From Paralichthys olivaceus (taxonomy: Eukaryota; Chordata; Actinopteri; Pleuronectiformes; Paralichthyidae): a DNA stretch of 64,000 nt. Every line of letters starts with the position of its first letter. Within the stretch, counting starts at the first letter, position 1. Below, one piece after another: positions 35,701-48,603 of the stretch. Made by a program: the position numbers and the translations under genes. The stretch lies in assembly GCF_024713975.1 (NCBI RefSeq), contig NC_091102.1:20743001-20807000 (forward strand), read 5' to 3'. The notes beneath the pieces are model-generated. The model worked only from the letters and a program-made list of their open reading frames with translations, had not been told where the DNA came from and did no database searches.

Positions 35701-38700
35701 TGAAGCTGCAGCCGAAGGGCAGCCACGCTGCAGGGGAGGGGCTGTGAGGGCTTAGGTGCAGAGTTCTTCATCTTCTTTTGGGGCTGTGCAGAGAAGAGCT
35801 CGTCCAGCAGCTGCTGATTGGACAGCGGGGCCTTGCGTTTCTGGCTGCGCACGTGGCTCTTTGGGGTGCTCACACTCGGATCTCTGGGGCCCTCAGCAGG
35901 GGCCAATTTGGTCCTTTGGTCATGGTGTTGCTTTGCCTTCTCCTCAGACCTGCAGAGTTCAAATCTTTTATAGCTACAACACCAGCGACAACACTATTTT
36001 TAAATCAGTTCCATGTTGGCTTTCTAGCATTCACTGGTGCAGATGAAACAGGTTACAACAGCAAGTGGGAGTTGAGTGTTTTGAACATCAGAATCAGACA
36101 TTATGTTACAAAACATGTTTAACCACAGGAACTGGTCGGCTCACAGGACAAATTAAGTGTTCCAAGTGGGTCCAGATTTTTCCTATGATATCTTATAATA
36201 CAGACATTCAGCTAAATTTAACCAGGAGCTGGATTATCTATAGAGATCTCCTCCACCTCAGAATGACATGACTCAGGGATTAAATCCAGTAAAATCACTG
36301 AATAAAGCAGTATCATCTCCGTCAATTGGTTTCATCTCCATTTCCAACCAGTGTCTTGCCATACTATATGAATCAATATGTTGTTGAGATTTAGAAGGTG
36401 AGCATGCTGGATCCTCTGTGACTGACAGTTATCCATAACAACCTTCACTACATACGTCTGCAGAGAAGTTTAGATTTGGAGAAGAATGATACCAATAGTA
36501 TTTGTGTTTTTTAGTGATTTCCTTTGTTGCACAGCTGCTAAGCTACCACGTGATGTGTCGAGTTAAAACATATTAGAGCCTATTCTAAAATAAGAGATCA
36601 GATTCCGAGTAACAACTTGTTCCCAGTGTACATGCGGAGAACATGTTGAGAATTTCATAAATATATATACACCAAGTCAACCCTATGTATAGGGTGCTTT
36701 CCTCAGCAATGCTGCCAACTCATGTTTCCATAGATCTTCATGTGTTAAGCATTAGGGCTTACACTTCAGCACCCCATTATTCAAATCACCTGTTTCAAGT
36801 ATAATTCCTAGAAGTGGTGTGCCACTTAACAGTGGAAGTGAAAGGGGCCAAGTACTTGCCAAATCTTATTTCATGTTTAAGCAGCAGCACAGCAAGGCAG
36901 GATTCTAAACAGATGTCTTTTTCCATACACTCTTCCATACCTTATATAAGGCTGTATGTACTGCTGATACATATTTTCCAACCTTGTAATCACTTTAAAT
37001 TGGTATGCCGCGCAATCTAACGTAATTGGGCTGACGCCCTTTCGCTGCGGTATAATGGTGTTATTCCATGATGCTAGTGGAGTAGCACAGTTTGTATTTT
37101 CTTTTACCGACGTTTGCATGTGCATCTGGAGCATTTTAGAAGATTCTAATGACTGCATGGCAAAATTTACTCCTGAACTTCTTTCATTATCAGTTTCAAT
37201 GCAATCAACTGATTCAATAAATTAAGAGTTTAACATGTTCTGTACACTGTTTTATATTTTATGGTCTGTGACCAGACCCATTCTATAAACGATCATTGTG
37301 CTTGGATCTCTCAGAATCAAACAAACACCGTTAGCCTGGAAAATAATGCACTATTCTACTAAGTGTGCACATTCATGGGATCACTGTGTTATTTTTTGTT
37401 TGTTATTGTCCAAATAACTCCATCCTGTCTTACCTTTAATAATGTCAATCATTTAACTCTGAGGGAAGCAAGGGTCAAACACAAACACTCATTACCTCCA
37501 TCTGGTCTGTGCCAGCTCTATTCTTGACAAGCCAACTATGTGTCACTCCTGACTCCACTTATGAAGTAAGTGTAGGTGAGGTTTTGAAATGGACAAAGAG
37601 ACTTGTGTGAACCTGGAAACAGGACATTTAGGTTTTATATTTGTGTTTGAGTCCCTAATAACAAATGAGTAAACACCAGTTCATATCACTCACTTTTCAC
37701 TTTCACTTAAATCCTGTCTGAGTGTCAGTGTGAATGCTTATGTTTACAAATTGTACTTTAAACTGTCCATTTAAATTCATCTCTGTTTCCAACCAGTATC
37801 CTGACAGTTGATTCGATTAGCTTGAATCAACATGTTGACATTTAGAAGGTGAGCATGCTGGATCCCCATATTACATATTATTCTCTGTATAGGTCTGCAG
37901 AGGTGAAGTTTTGAGGAAAAATAATTTCACTAGTATTTGTTTAGTCTCTAACATGTGATGCTGTTCTAAAATTCAGATTATGAGTAACAACCTGGGGACA
38001 GGGCATTTATTTTAGGGTTTCTATTAAACAAGTAGTTCATATCAAACACTCTATCATCAAATCCGAGTATCCTGTCTCAGTGTCAATGTTAATGCCTATG
38101 TTTAATGTCATGATGTAATATAAAAGCATTCCTCAAGGATTTTACGTTGAGGATGTATAAACTTAAACTTGACATGGGAATCCTCTGGATAGATGGAATA
38201 CTATACAGGACATTTCGTTATTAGTGATACCTGTTGTACTGTGGAAAATGTTGTCTACCTTGCTCACTATCACAGTCAGGAAATTAGAAACACAGCTCGT
38301 ATCAACATAATTTCCAGACTGGGCTTTTCACATGCAAATGACAGGTCAAACTTTCCCCACTCTCTCTGCCTTGCAAATAACAAGAAATGGAAACAACTGC
38401 TTGGAAAGGTGAAGGTCTGGAAACTCACTTCTTATGGTCGTCCTCCCTCAGATTTTTCCACCTCTCTTGAGCAGTGACATTGATATCCTGCAGGCCAGCT
38501 GTGGGTTCCTCGCTCAGCACCTCAGCTCTGGCTTCCTTCTCCAGTGAGGTGGCAGAAGACAGCGGAGCCCTGATGGCACGGTTGCTGATCAGGTCGTAGG
38601 CTGTCAGTGCATCCCGCTTCTCTATTATGCTATTGAACATCTTTTTGTTTGAGCTGCTTTGACTCTTTAACTCATCTGAGTCAGAATGATTGTGCTTCGG

Positions 38701-41700
38701 GGGCTGATGGATTTTAACGGGCTGCAGGGGTTCTCGTGTTAAGGGGTCAGTCAGAGCCGTCCCGCGGCTCCAGTCCTCAGCTGATATCTGGTGTTTGTTT
38801 TTTTCTGTCACCATATTGTCCTCAAGTCTTTCCAAGGATTCGTTTGCTGAACCTGTTTCTGTTGTCTGAATGCAGCTCTGAGCCATTTCATCATCATAAA
38901 GAGAAACGTTAGACTCACGCCTGGCTGAGATCTGGGGGACAATCCAGTCCTCTGCTACGGAAGATGAAGAACTGCTGTTCGAGGTCTGGGGCTGCAGTGA
39001 CGCACCCGTGCCCTTAGCCGTAGACAAAGTGATGTCATCGCCATTGTGGTTGGTGACACTGACATCCATTTCTTTACTTTGCCCAGTGACAAGTCGTGAA
39101 GCATCAGTCTGCGAAGGACTCAATGGCAGAGGAGACATCTCATGGCCGAGCTGCTTCTCAGCTGAGGGCTCACAACCAGGCTGATAGCCATAGAGAGAAA
39201 CCAGCATTGCCTCTATAGCAGTCAGCACAGCCTCCTAAACATCAGACAGATGACAGATAATACAGATGGAGTTTTGTTTTTGATCCCCAGTCATTATTAA
39301 ATCTGAAAAAAATAATTTTAAACAGATTCTGACTTAGTTTGAATTTGATAGTCACCTTGTTTAGAAGTAGAACCTGGGTCTTGTCCGGTGTCAGGTTGAC
39401 ATCAACCGAAGAGGGTGAAACGGTCATTTTAAGCAAAAGGGTGGGATATCGGTTTTGGGCTGGATCCCCTGGATACTGAGCCGCGTAGTGTTGGCGCAAC
39501 AACTGATGATCAAATATACACGGAAACAAAAAAGAAAAGAATGCTATTACATACAAACAAATATTCAATGTACAAAGTCTGTTTCATTTATTTATCCCAA
39601 AATGGTTCTACCTTCAATACATCCTTATGATGGACAGGTCTGTTGTTGACAAATAGAAACGTTTTGTCAGGGCTAGATGAGCTTGTAGAGGAAAAATCTG
39701 CTCCAGGCTTTGGGAAAAAACCCTCTAAAGAGATCTGAATACAAGAAAGATAATTATAATATTAATAACCAGACACAAGCACAAAGCGGACGTCAAACAT
39801 AAAAGGTTCAGACATAAATCAAATGCTGTGTTCCACTACTGATGAGAAAACAAAACTATTTATGACAAATAATAGCTGTAATAAACAACTTGGCTACAAG
39901 TTTCTGAAAGGCAGACGTGTTTCCATGTTGTCATTCTCAGCAGCTGGAAGACACAGAGGAGCAACAACATGTAGAACTACTAGTTTTGGAACTTCATGAA
40001 ATAAACTAGCCCATATTGTATTTTCAATTAGGATGGTTCAGTTGACAATAAGTAAAACAGGCAGTGTAACACCTAATACTGCTGACATTTGCATCATATA
40101 ATATGATGAGACACACATATTATACAATGACCTTTCACCTATAATCCCACCAGAGGTATTTCTCAAGAGCTAAAGTTGATGACTCTGCACAAAACTGAGC
40201 AACTGTACTCAAATCTCCATTATGATTATGGGCTTGTATGAAATTATGGAAAGCTGTTAATGTTCTACAGCTTGCAAGCAGATAATAGCTATGCTTTTTC
40301 CCCCACATGGCCCAGGGCTCATTATTAGCAGCAACGCACGCCAATGTAGTTAATAAATGAACTGCTGTTTCAGGTCACAGCACATATGCTTCTCTCTTTT
40401 TCTGCTCATTAGGGTCACTTTATGGGAGCATGAATGGCACCTCTGGCCCCAAAGGGCCGCAGCTATGTGTAGTCATGCTGCCAAAAACGAGTGTCACATT
40501 TTGTTCTGCAGAGGAAAAGCTCTTACGACTCACCCCGAGCGAGCCCCCAGTGAAATTGTCAACCTGGTTCTCTTGATCACTAAGCTTCACTCTTGGGGAC
40601 AAAGAGGAGAAACGTTCTCTTTCATTGCTACAGGGTGTAAGAGGAAAGGGTGAAAGGTTGTTCTCATAACTGGGCACCAAAGTGCAGCAGCAAAATAACA
40701 ACAACAAAGAGGAAAATGAGAGAGAAACAGGGTGAAAAGGGCTGCTCCATATCTGTCAAACTAGATTAGTTGGGAGCCTGGCAGCAGGTACGAGCCACAT
40801 GACACCTACCGTGACCAAGCAGAAAGTTACCGCTTACCAGTAATTCAATTATGATCAGCACAGCAAAGCTTAGCTAACAAAAATAATTCACTTTTCATCA
40901 AGAAAGAACTCAAAAGAAAAGGGCAAAGAAATAGTTGGCGAGCCACCAACTGGCCACATTTGCTGGCTTGAGACCAGGCGTTCCTGATGAGGTTATTAGC
41001 TCACGGTCAAGTATAACGTGCATGCACTTATTTGCTCTGCAAATATACAACATCTAAACAATTAAGTTGCAGTCATCATTCACTTACTGTGCAAATCAAT
41101 TTATTTTCACCCGATCGGTTTTTTATTATTTAGCACCAATTGTTGAGTTATTTAGATAATTTTTTTCAACCATGTGTTTTATTCAGATTTTGACCGAAAA
41201 TTATGTAACACGTAATTTCAAGTTAAAACTGTTGCCTTTAATGAAGGGCAATGCGGCATGGGAGCCACAGTATGAGAGCAAAAAGTGCAAGGTGTATGCA
41301 TGAGATGGGAGGGGTGGCATACAGCCTTGTGCCACAGAGCCGTGCTATGTGCCTGTGACGCTCATCCATCAGAGTGCAATGCACACCACGTTGTCTCTTC
41401 ACATTTGTTCCATCGTTTGATTCAGCGTTCAAAGGTGACTTTGCCCAACCGAGCAGCATGAAACAATAAAAATAAAAGTTGACAGAGAAACCTGAAACCT
41501 GTAAACATGAGCCTGACACAACATATGACAACTTAGCCCACTGGCAACACTTGGACAGTTAACTAAATCAAAATGTGTGGTTGTTTTGTTTTTTTAAACC
41601 AATGTACTTTTTTGCTAGAAAAGAAAACACAAACTAAGTTAGTTAAGTATTTGGTTTGTATCACACGTTTGTTTCATCTCAGCACTTTCCCCTTGACTAA

Positions 41701-44700
41701 CCTCTGGTTGCTCTTGGTGATAGTGGCATGGGAGCAGGTTGGCAACAGCGCTGGGCCCCAGCGTAGCAAGGAGGGCACTTCTGTGATCGGCCACCTTGGT
41801 CTTCTGCCAAACCACCACCTGGAACAATATGACACGAGTCAACTTCCACGAGTCCACATCAGGCGACGCGAATCACACTGCATAAACACCTGTTACGATA
41901 GTAACTGGGCCACCAAGCTGCCAATATGTCTGGAGTTCATATATTTTGTTTGTTAAATGATTCAGCAAGAGATGGACAAAAGCTTAAATTGCAGTGTTCC
42001 AAGATTAGAAATATCAGGCTTTATTTTTGCTGGGAGCAGAGGAAGAGTAAAAGTGAATGGGTATTGAAATTAACAATAAATCATTACAAGACCTGATGAT
42101 CCAAATGTATATTCTTGCTTTTCTTACTTCTTAAAACATGATTTCATCATTGAGCCCAAATTGCTACTTATAGACTACTGCTGAGTCAATACAATGGAAA
42201 TCAAAGCTTCAGGACTCTTTAGTTCATACTGATGATTGATGATGATGATAGTTTTGTTCATTGATTACAAAACATCATCAACTAATGGAACATTTGAAAA
42301 GGCCATGATAAAGTATCATAAGTGGTATATATGGTTTTTGAAAATATTACATAAGCATCAATAGAAAAAAAACCTGACACCTCAAAAACATGTCTGATCA
42401 AAAAATAGTTCAAATATGTTGTCACCCACAAGTGGGCTTGTAATTTGTGTTTAACAGTGAATATATCTCTCGGGTGTTGATTTCTCAAAGCATGCACGCT
42501 GTTGCAGAGCATGTCTCAGTTATTAAATACACAATCTGGCGCATGTAAATGGATCACTCCTGTAAACAGTTCTTGAAGAAGCTGTGAAACACGACACAAG
42601 CCAAATAGCAGAGTTGGAGATAGAGGATAGGGGCAACTGAGTGCTGATTGTGCAAAATGGATTTACTACTCTAACCTGACGACCTCAAAACTGATTTCTA
42701 TGAAATTCATACGGGAGTCGTGTGGCTGCTCCGTGACCCACACCACCTATACACTTCTGTGTACAAACTAGCTGCAGCCTGAAACTGAATCTGGGGTTAA
42801 GCCTGCAGCTGTGTTCAGCAACTTACTCAGGCGTCATAATCAAGCAAATCACAGTTCACCGTCCATCAGCCATATTTGTGTTTGGGGCAAATGACAGTTA
42901 CACTTAGCTGTGGTCTGAAACCTTGTAATGAATGGAAATGTCAACTGCTAAATAATTCCTCTGCTGATTAATCTGCTCTTATGAAATGGAACAAACCAAA
43001 ATATAATTACTGGCTTTTTTATTGTGCACACCAAAAAACGTGAAGGCGTTCGCATACTTTTGGTGAATGATCAAAAAAATCCCAATGATTGAATTGAAAC
43101 GAGCAATCTGAATATATATAAATCAGATTATCACTAATGACTCGGTCAAGTTGATGATAAATTATGATTCATCTTCTAAAAGTTATCAGAACTTGTCAAA
43201 TTGCTTTGTTAGGTGAGGAAGTTCAGTTTCTATTGCAAACTACTTTCACCAACAATCATCTACTTGTTTTGCTGTTGCACATTAACAAACAGCCCTAAAG
43301 AGCAAACACTGAACTATCAATACAGCAGGAGTCACATTTTTTAATCATGACTATTATTACGATTCTTTGCGGAGTCAAGCGGTGGCAGTAATGACGTATG
43401 AGCATAGGGATTGGGCCACAACTCAAACATTTTATTAGTTTAAGACGCACAGTATGTTGTAGATTTACTAGTCTTAAGTTTCAGGTTACAGACATAGTTC
43501 ATTGTTCCCTTAACAGCTGCAAATCCAACCGACAACGCTTGCTGCATCATGAGGTTTCGTTATTATTTGCATTTGCTTGTCTCTAAATACAGCATCGTGC
43601 TTTTCAGCCTGCTGTTAAGAGTGTGCACATTACTCCAGCAGCACTCTGTAGCCTGCAGGGTTCTGTCATCCACTGTTGTGCATTTAAGTACAACCGATAT
43701 CAGTAAAATATAAGCTCACAGATCTAAACCTGTGCTCTGAATCTCCCTGAAGACTGATTCATGAAGTTCATCAGTGGTGTTTACTAGATTTACAGTGAAA
43801 GAGGTATTTAGCAGCTAAGAATGCTAAATTGCATTCATTTAGGAATTAAATATCTCAAGTTTTAAATAATGACATTTATATTTGATTACATGTAACTTTT
43901 ACATAACGACTTTTCAAGACAAAAGATCTTGCAGCCACATCTGAATGTCTTTATAGCACGCTGGTTTCTCATCATGTCTCATTTTTAACTTTAAATGACT
44001 TTTACAGTGACAATGACAATAAAGTCTTTTCTACCTATCTATCTATATTTATATTATGTTTCATTAAAAAAATCAATCATGATAATAAGCATTATTTGCA
44101 GCTATAAAAAACACAAATAACTGTTTCTGAGATCCGGTAGGTTTTATGTTTTCAGGATATTCATATTTTGCCATTTCCCAAGTCAAAAAGCTTGATGAAT
44201 CAGCTTTCCATGTACATTCACCTACTTAGAAAAGCACTTGAATAATATTTTAAATCCAAAACAAGTCAATTTTGTGTAACTCATTTAAAAACCACATGCA
44301 CACAACTTAAAAAAACTTATAATTACTACTTAATAGCTACAGGCACACTCACTGTGTTGTGTGCATATTATTTTATTATGTTAAGTAAACTCTAACCTAG
44401 AAATTTTCAGGTTTGCCAGTCTGTTGTTTGGCTCTTTAAACATTTAGTTGATGTGTTTGTACAAAAGCCAAATGAAGCTTTTCTATCATAGGTGATAATT
44501 TCATAGCTCACTGACGACAAAACAACAGGAGTCTGACGACTATTTTTGTCTTTGAGACGGTGTTTGATTAATTATTTACCCGACAAGCTTAATTACAAAT
44601 TTGAAAGGGAATCAAATGAGGCCATGCACACCTTGTAAATGTAACTTACATTTAACACTTATGCTATATTTCAAATTATATTATAATGGGTATAACAATT

Positions 44701-47700
44701 AGGTGAAATTAGGTGGTATTCTAAAGGCTTTTTGTCATTTTCCCCTCTTCCAGCTAAAGAAAAGTCTGTACAGTTAGTAAATACTATTCTTTTACTCAAT
44801 GTAATTATTAAACTGACTCATGAATTAAGTAAACTGCTCAAAAAAATGTTGGTGGTAAGATTTGATGGAATCAAGCATCACACGTTCTTTCCCTTTTAAG
44901 GTTTAAATTAACTGCATGTGTGAGCACTAATCTTAAACAGCATATAATCTTTCAGTGTCGTCAAGCGCTTTTACACACATCATCGTTATCAGTGATGTTG
45001 CCACAAATCTAACACTACACAGCAGAAACTCAGGCCCTATTGACAGAAACTGAGGAGGCTTTTGAACCAGTGATGTTCAGTAATTTGAAGACAAATGAGG
45101 ACACCTAGCGGTTGCTGTGTGTGTGTGAATATATACTGTAGGAAGAAGATTATGCTACTTTACAGGACAGATTTAACTATAACAAAACCCAACGTGTTCT
45201 TCTCCCATTTGTTTAGTTGTGTTACAAATCTGTCACACCTCTCCTGAAGTATAATGAACTCCTCTGTTCTCCACCTCTACATTCAGTGAGTTCCAAACAA
45301 TCCCAGTCAACTTCTGGTGGGGCTTTTTGTGAATATTTGACAATAACAACACGCAGAAGTTAGGAGCCAACATTACTGTATGCAGACACTAACTGTTGTT
45401 GTTTGAGTCTGCCCTATCCAGTGTCAGTGGATGGATGGGAATATAGGCCAAAGGAAGCTGCCTGAAGGGTGGGGAGGTTTTTTGACCTCACATCATCAAA
45501 GCCTGCTGCAGAGACTGTCCCTGCTTTACATACTATAAAAGATCATTTTTTCTTTAGAATCCTTATTTTAATGTAATTCTTTCACCTCTGAGTGTTGTGA
45601 TATTTTTTGTTTATAATGAAACTGCTGTATTTATTGAAATGATGTCTAGTCAGACATGCTCATTTGCTCAGCCACCATAGAGGTTATATAATACAAAGAA
45701 TAGCCGCTGCAGAAGTGATGATTGCACACACTGAACACACTAAACAGTGACAGCAGAGAAGACAGCACACTTTTGAGAGCTCTCTTACAAGCCCACAAGA
45801 AGTCAGTGTTTGATACTCACTTTCAAAGACATGGTGTTTTGGCTGCTTGGTGATAGGATGGTTTTAAATTGAAAGATTAGCATCTTGTGTAAATTCCCTT
45901 TGTGTGAAAGTTGACAAATAATTTCACCTCCCCTTGGTTAAAATCGTAAAAAAGAGAAGATCTTGACCTTATTGTGAACAAGCGTGATCCTCAGGTCAGG
46001 TTTGATTATAGCATATGCCATCAGCAGGTCTTGTACTTTCTTCAGCTCCTCTTTGCACTTCTTGCTCGAAGAATAGTACTGCCTCCTGACTGGAAGATTC
46101 TTGAAAAGCTTCAGCACACTCACTGTTGTACCTGTACAACACAGGAGAGAAGAGGTGTGGAACAGCTTTTAACATAACATTGTCATTTTCCTGCCAGACC
46201 GCTTCACTTTTTGCACACTTAACTTGTTGTAGTCTTAATTTTAAAAAGATAAAATAACTCTGAACGGATTCACTGAAATCACTAATTGACAAAAGTATTC
46301 AGATGCCTTTCTTTTCCACATTATGTTCAGGAGCATCCTTTTGCTTTGATGAACCCTGAGGTGTGTCCAGGCCCACATGCAAATACAAGATCCAACATGT
46401 CAGGAGGACAAACACCAACCCAGGAAGTCTGTGTAGATCTCTGTGATAAACTTGTGGTAAGGCATAAAACAGGGCAAATCATTTCTAAAGCTTTGAGTGC
46501 TCCTAGGAGAAAAGCGGCTTTAAGAATTGTGGAATAAAGTTTGGAACCATCAGGACTGGAGTGGGCAAAGTCCTCTACAAAGATGATCACCTGAGCAACA
46601 CTCTTTCATAAAGGCCTTGATGGTTAAGTGGCTAGACGGGTCCCACTTTGAGCATTTAAATTTCTCTAAGAGCATAAGGAAAAATATCCTCTGGTCTGAT
46701 AAGACAATAAACTTTCGTCAGAACTCCAAACACTACATCTGGCAAACACCAAGCACCGCCCATCGCCTGGATAATACCATCCCTTCAGTGAAGCATGGTG
46801 CTGGCTTCATTATGGACATGGGACAGGGAGACTGGTCAGAAATGACGGAATGATCAACGCAGCAACGCACAGAGAGGCCCTTGAAGAAAACCTGCTCCAG
46901 CACAAAAAACTGGAGAGATGGTTCACCTTCCTGATTAACACTGATCTGAGGCACACGGCCAAGGAAATACCAGAGTGTCTTCAGGACAAGTCTCTACCTG
47001 TACTTGAATGACCCAACCAAATTAGAATATCTTATGAGAGACCTGAAGATGACAGTTCCCATTCAATCTGAAGAAGAAGAGGATGTTCCCAGTACAAACA
47101 TGGCAATTTTATCAACTAGTGAAGGCAAAAAGTAAAGGCACAACACTATATTATCTACATAAAGTGAGTGGTTCTTAATACATTCTGTAGCTACTGCATA
47201 CCTTTACTTTCATGCATTTTGAGGGGAAATACTGTCAATTTAATTGCATTAAATTGACAGTGCATTTGATTTTCAGAAAATGGATAAAAACTGTTCTGTT
47301 CCTGGGAGATTCTTTAAATGACTTGTAGTTCGGATTTTTTGAAGCTAATATATTTACATGATTCTTACTGTTCTGGGTTCGTACCCTCATGGTTGAATGC
47401 ACTTATTGTAAGTCGCTTTGGATAAAAGTGTCGGCTAAATGATATGTAATGGAATACTTCAGCCTTGCCTTGACCCAAGTGAGACGGCTTCTGAGAGACA
47501 ATCTCCCCTGTGAGGTTAAGCATGTATTGGATGCTGATGTCATCCTCCACCGTCTTCGTGGTGACAGCTACCTGAAGAGACAGCACGAGACATCAAACCA
47601 GTTGACAAACACAGCAGGATTCATATGTGATTCTAACGAACTGATAAATGAAAGAGTCAGACAATGTGTAAAATATGATATAAATGGATGCATGAGTGAG

Positions 47701-48595
47701 ATGAAGTATTTTCTTTTTCATGAACATCGAGATTAGTATATCAACAAGTATAACTTCTGTTTAAGTTGATTCCTCTTATTATAATGAAGTAAATGTTCAT
47801 TTCACAATCTAATGGCTATAGAATAATCACAAGATTAGGATTTAAATTGGTTGTGTAAGCCTTTGCTTTCACTATGCAATCTGCTTTTATTTTACCAATA
47901 GCTTTAGCTAGGTTTCCCTAGGTAGCATAAATAGCAGCCATGGGAACAACTGAAGTTTATACTCCAACTATATTCAACTTGGAAACAACACGGAGAGAAG
48001 AGAATAAAACGTGTCTAATTCAACTATAATTCTATTCAATTTGGTTATTACTTTTTTTCAGATGTGACTGTCACATAATAACTGCTATTTTTTAAAGACT
48101 TCCTACCTCTGCCACTGCACAAATGGAACCCAGTGCTTCTCCCCTGAAGCCGTACGTTTCCAGACGCTCCAGGTCGTCATGGCTACAGATCTTTGAGGTA
48201 TAATGTCTCACAGCCATCACAGGAGTATCTGCAGCTTTGATTCCATGGCCATTGTCACGTACTTCTATCCGGTCCAAACCATAATTCTCCTGCAATGGGA
48301 AAGTCAATGATACTGTAGGCTGCCACTGCAGCTGCAAAATGTACGATTAAATATAATAACGATGTTGCTGCTAAATGGGCAAGAAAACAAATCCAAATTC
48401 TGCTATAGCCAATATTTAAAAATTATTTGTCCTAATCCAAAATCTGTCATTTAGATACTGTACCAGTTTAACGTCAATGCTTGAAGATCCGGCATCCAGG
48501 GAATTTTCCAACAGTTCTTTCAAAACGCTCAACACTGAAGTGATGACCTGGGAGCTCGACAGCAGCCGCACAGTATCTCGTGGCAACTGGTGCAT
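32730..48595 (-). CDS. pms1: PMS1 mismatch repair protein (MutL homologue), 12 coding exons
   Basis: PMS1 pairs with MLH1 as a nuclear MutL heterodimer (MutL-beta). Coding exons on the minus strand, 5' to 3': 48595-48464, 48289-48107, 47571-47469, 46131-45968, 41818-41702, 39734-39612, 39502-39356, 39234-38429, 35949-35491, 35268-35138, 33184-33024 and 32930-32730. They join in frame to 908 residues (human 932). The GHKL ATPase motifs are complete: LLENSLDAG (N31, D34), RDNGHGI (56-61) and GFRGEAL (91-97). The large exon 39234-38429 encodes the variable linker. A shortened HMG-box-like stretch ([19 protein letters not shown]) crosses its 3' junction. The C terminus has [32 protein letters not shown] and HGRPFLQHL. 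The donor after 47469 is GC, not GT. An upstream out-of-frame ATG overlaps the start. Introns hold Tc1-like and SINE debris. Confidence 0.95.
34395..34740 (+). mobile_element. Tc1/mariner-like element, 5' part, decayed
   Basis: The run 'cacagtgacagagcaaaaac', 'attcagacactttgcaatg', 'agctcaggtgcctcctgatt', then 'cagtgcatatcagagcaaa' and 'catgaggtcaaggactgtgt' follows the left half of fish Tc1-like transposons up to the start of the transposase gene. The transposase itself is missing. It lies in a pms1 intron, in the opposite orientation to the gene. Confidence 0.65.
36332..38105. repeat. Duplicated A-B segment, first copy split by about 1 kb
   Basis: Segment A occurs at about 36332-36625 and again at 37775-37996 (shared words 'tttccaaccagt', 'tttagaaggtgagcatgctg', 'gagtaacaac'). 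Segment B occurs at about 37610-37745 and 37990-38105 (shared words 'cctgg..acagg.cattta', 'agttcatatca', 'atcctgtct.agtgtca', 'tatgttta'). The order is A, insertion, B, A, B: a direct duplication of about 0.35-0.45 kb whose first copy is interrupted. It lies in a pms1 intron. The copies are diverged and the borders were estimated by eye. Confidence 0.6.
46270..47140 (+). mobile_element. Tc1-like transposon with decayed transposase
   Basis: Plus-strand sequence follows a fish Tc1-like element over most of its length: 'aaaagtattcagatgcc' near the start, 'gtgggcaaagtcctctacaa', 'ctctggtctgataagacaa', 'accgcccatcgcctggataa', 'cagtgaagcatggtgctgg', 'gaaaacctgctccag' and 'gagagacctgaagatgacag' near the end. 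The transposase frame is broken into short pieces by many substitutions, stops and indels, so it cannot encode an active enzyme. It sits in the pms1 intron between exons at 47469 and 46131, opposite to the gene. Confidence 0.85.
47231..47261. repeat. 14-bp perfect palindromic hairpin
   Basis: Arms 47231-47244 (actgtcaatttaat) and 47248-47261 are exact reverse complements with a 3-base loop. AT-rich, in a pms1 intron beside the Tc1-like remnant. It may be a remnant of a small MITE. Confidence 0.8.
47369..47458 (+). mobile_element. SINE 3' region remnant
   Basis: A B-box-like 'gggttcgtaccc' is followed by 'gtaagtcgctttggataaaa' and 'gtgtcggctaaatgatatgt', the tail of a SINE that is widespread in fish. 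It ends 10 bases from the pms1 exon ending at 47469 and lies in antisense orientation within the first 100 bases of that intron. Confidence 0.65.
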
Positions 48596-48603
48596 GATTT
48601 CAT
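48529..48603 (-). other. Overlapping upstream ORF at the pms1 start
   Basis: The pms1 exon begins at 48607 (acceptor ctccaacag). An ATG at 48603-48601 lies 8 bases before the main ATG (48595-48593), in a different frame, and opens a 24-codon frame that ends inside the PMS1 coding sequence at 48529. The upstream ATG has a weak context (T at -3), and the main ATG has A at -3. Ribosomes would have to scan past the first to make PMS1. Confidence 0.6.

Noticed and set aside
36877-37158. 93-codon minus-strand frame inside a pms1 intron as an extra pms1 exon
   Set aside because: It does not match PMS1, and the flanking exons (38429 and 35949) already join in phase and align without a gap.
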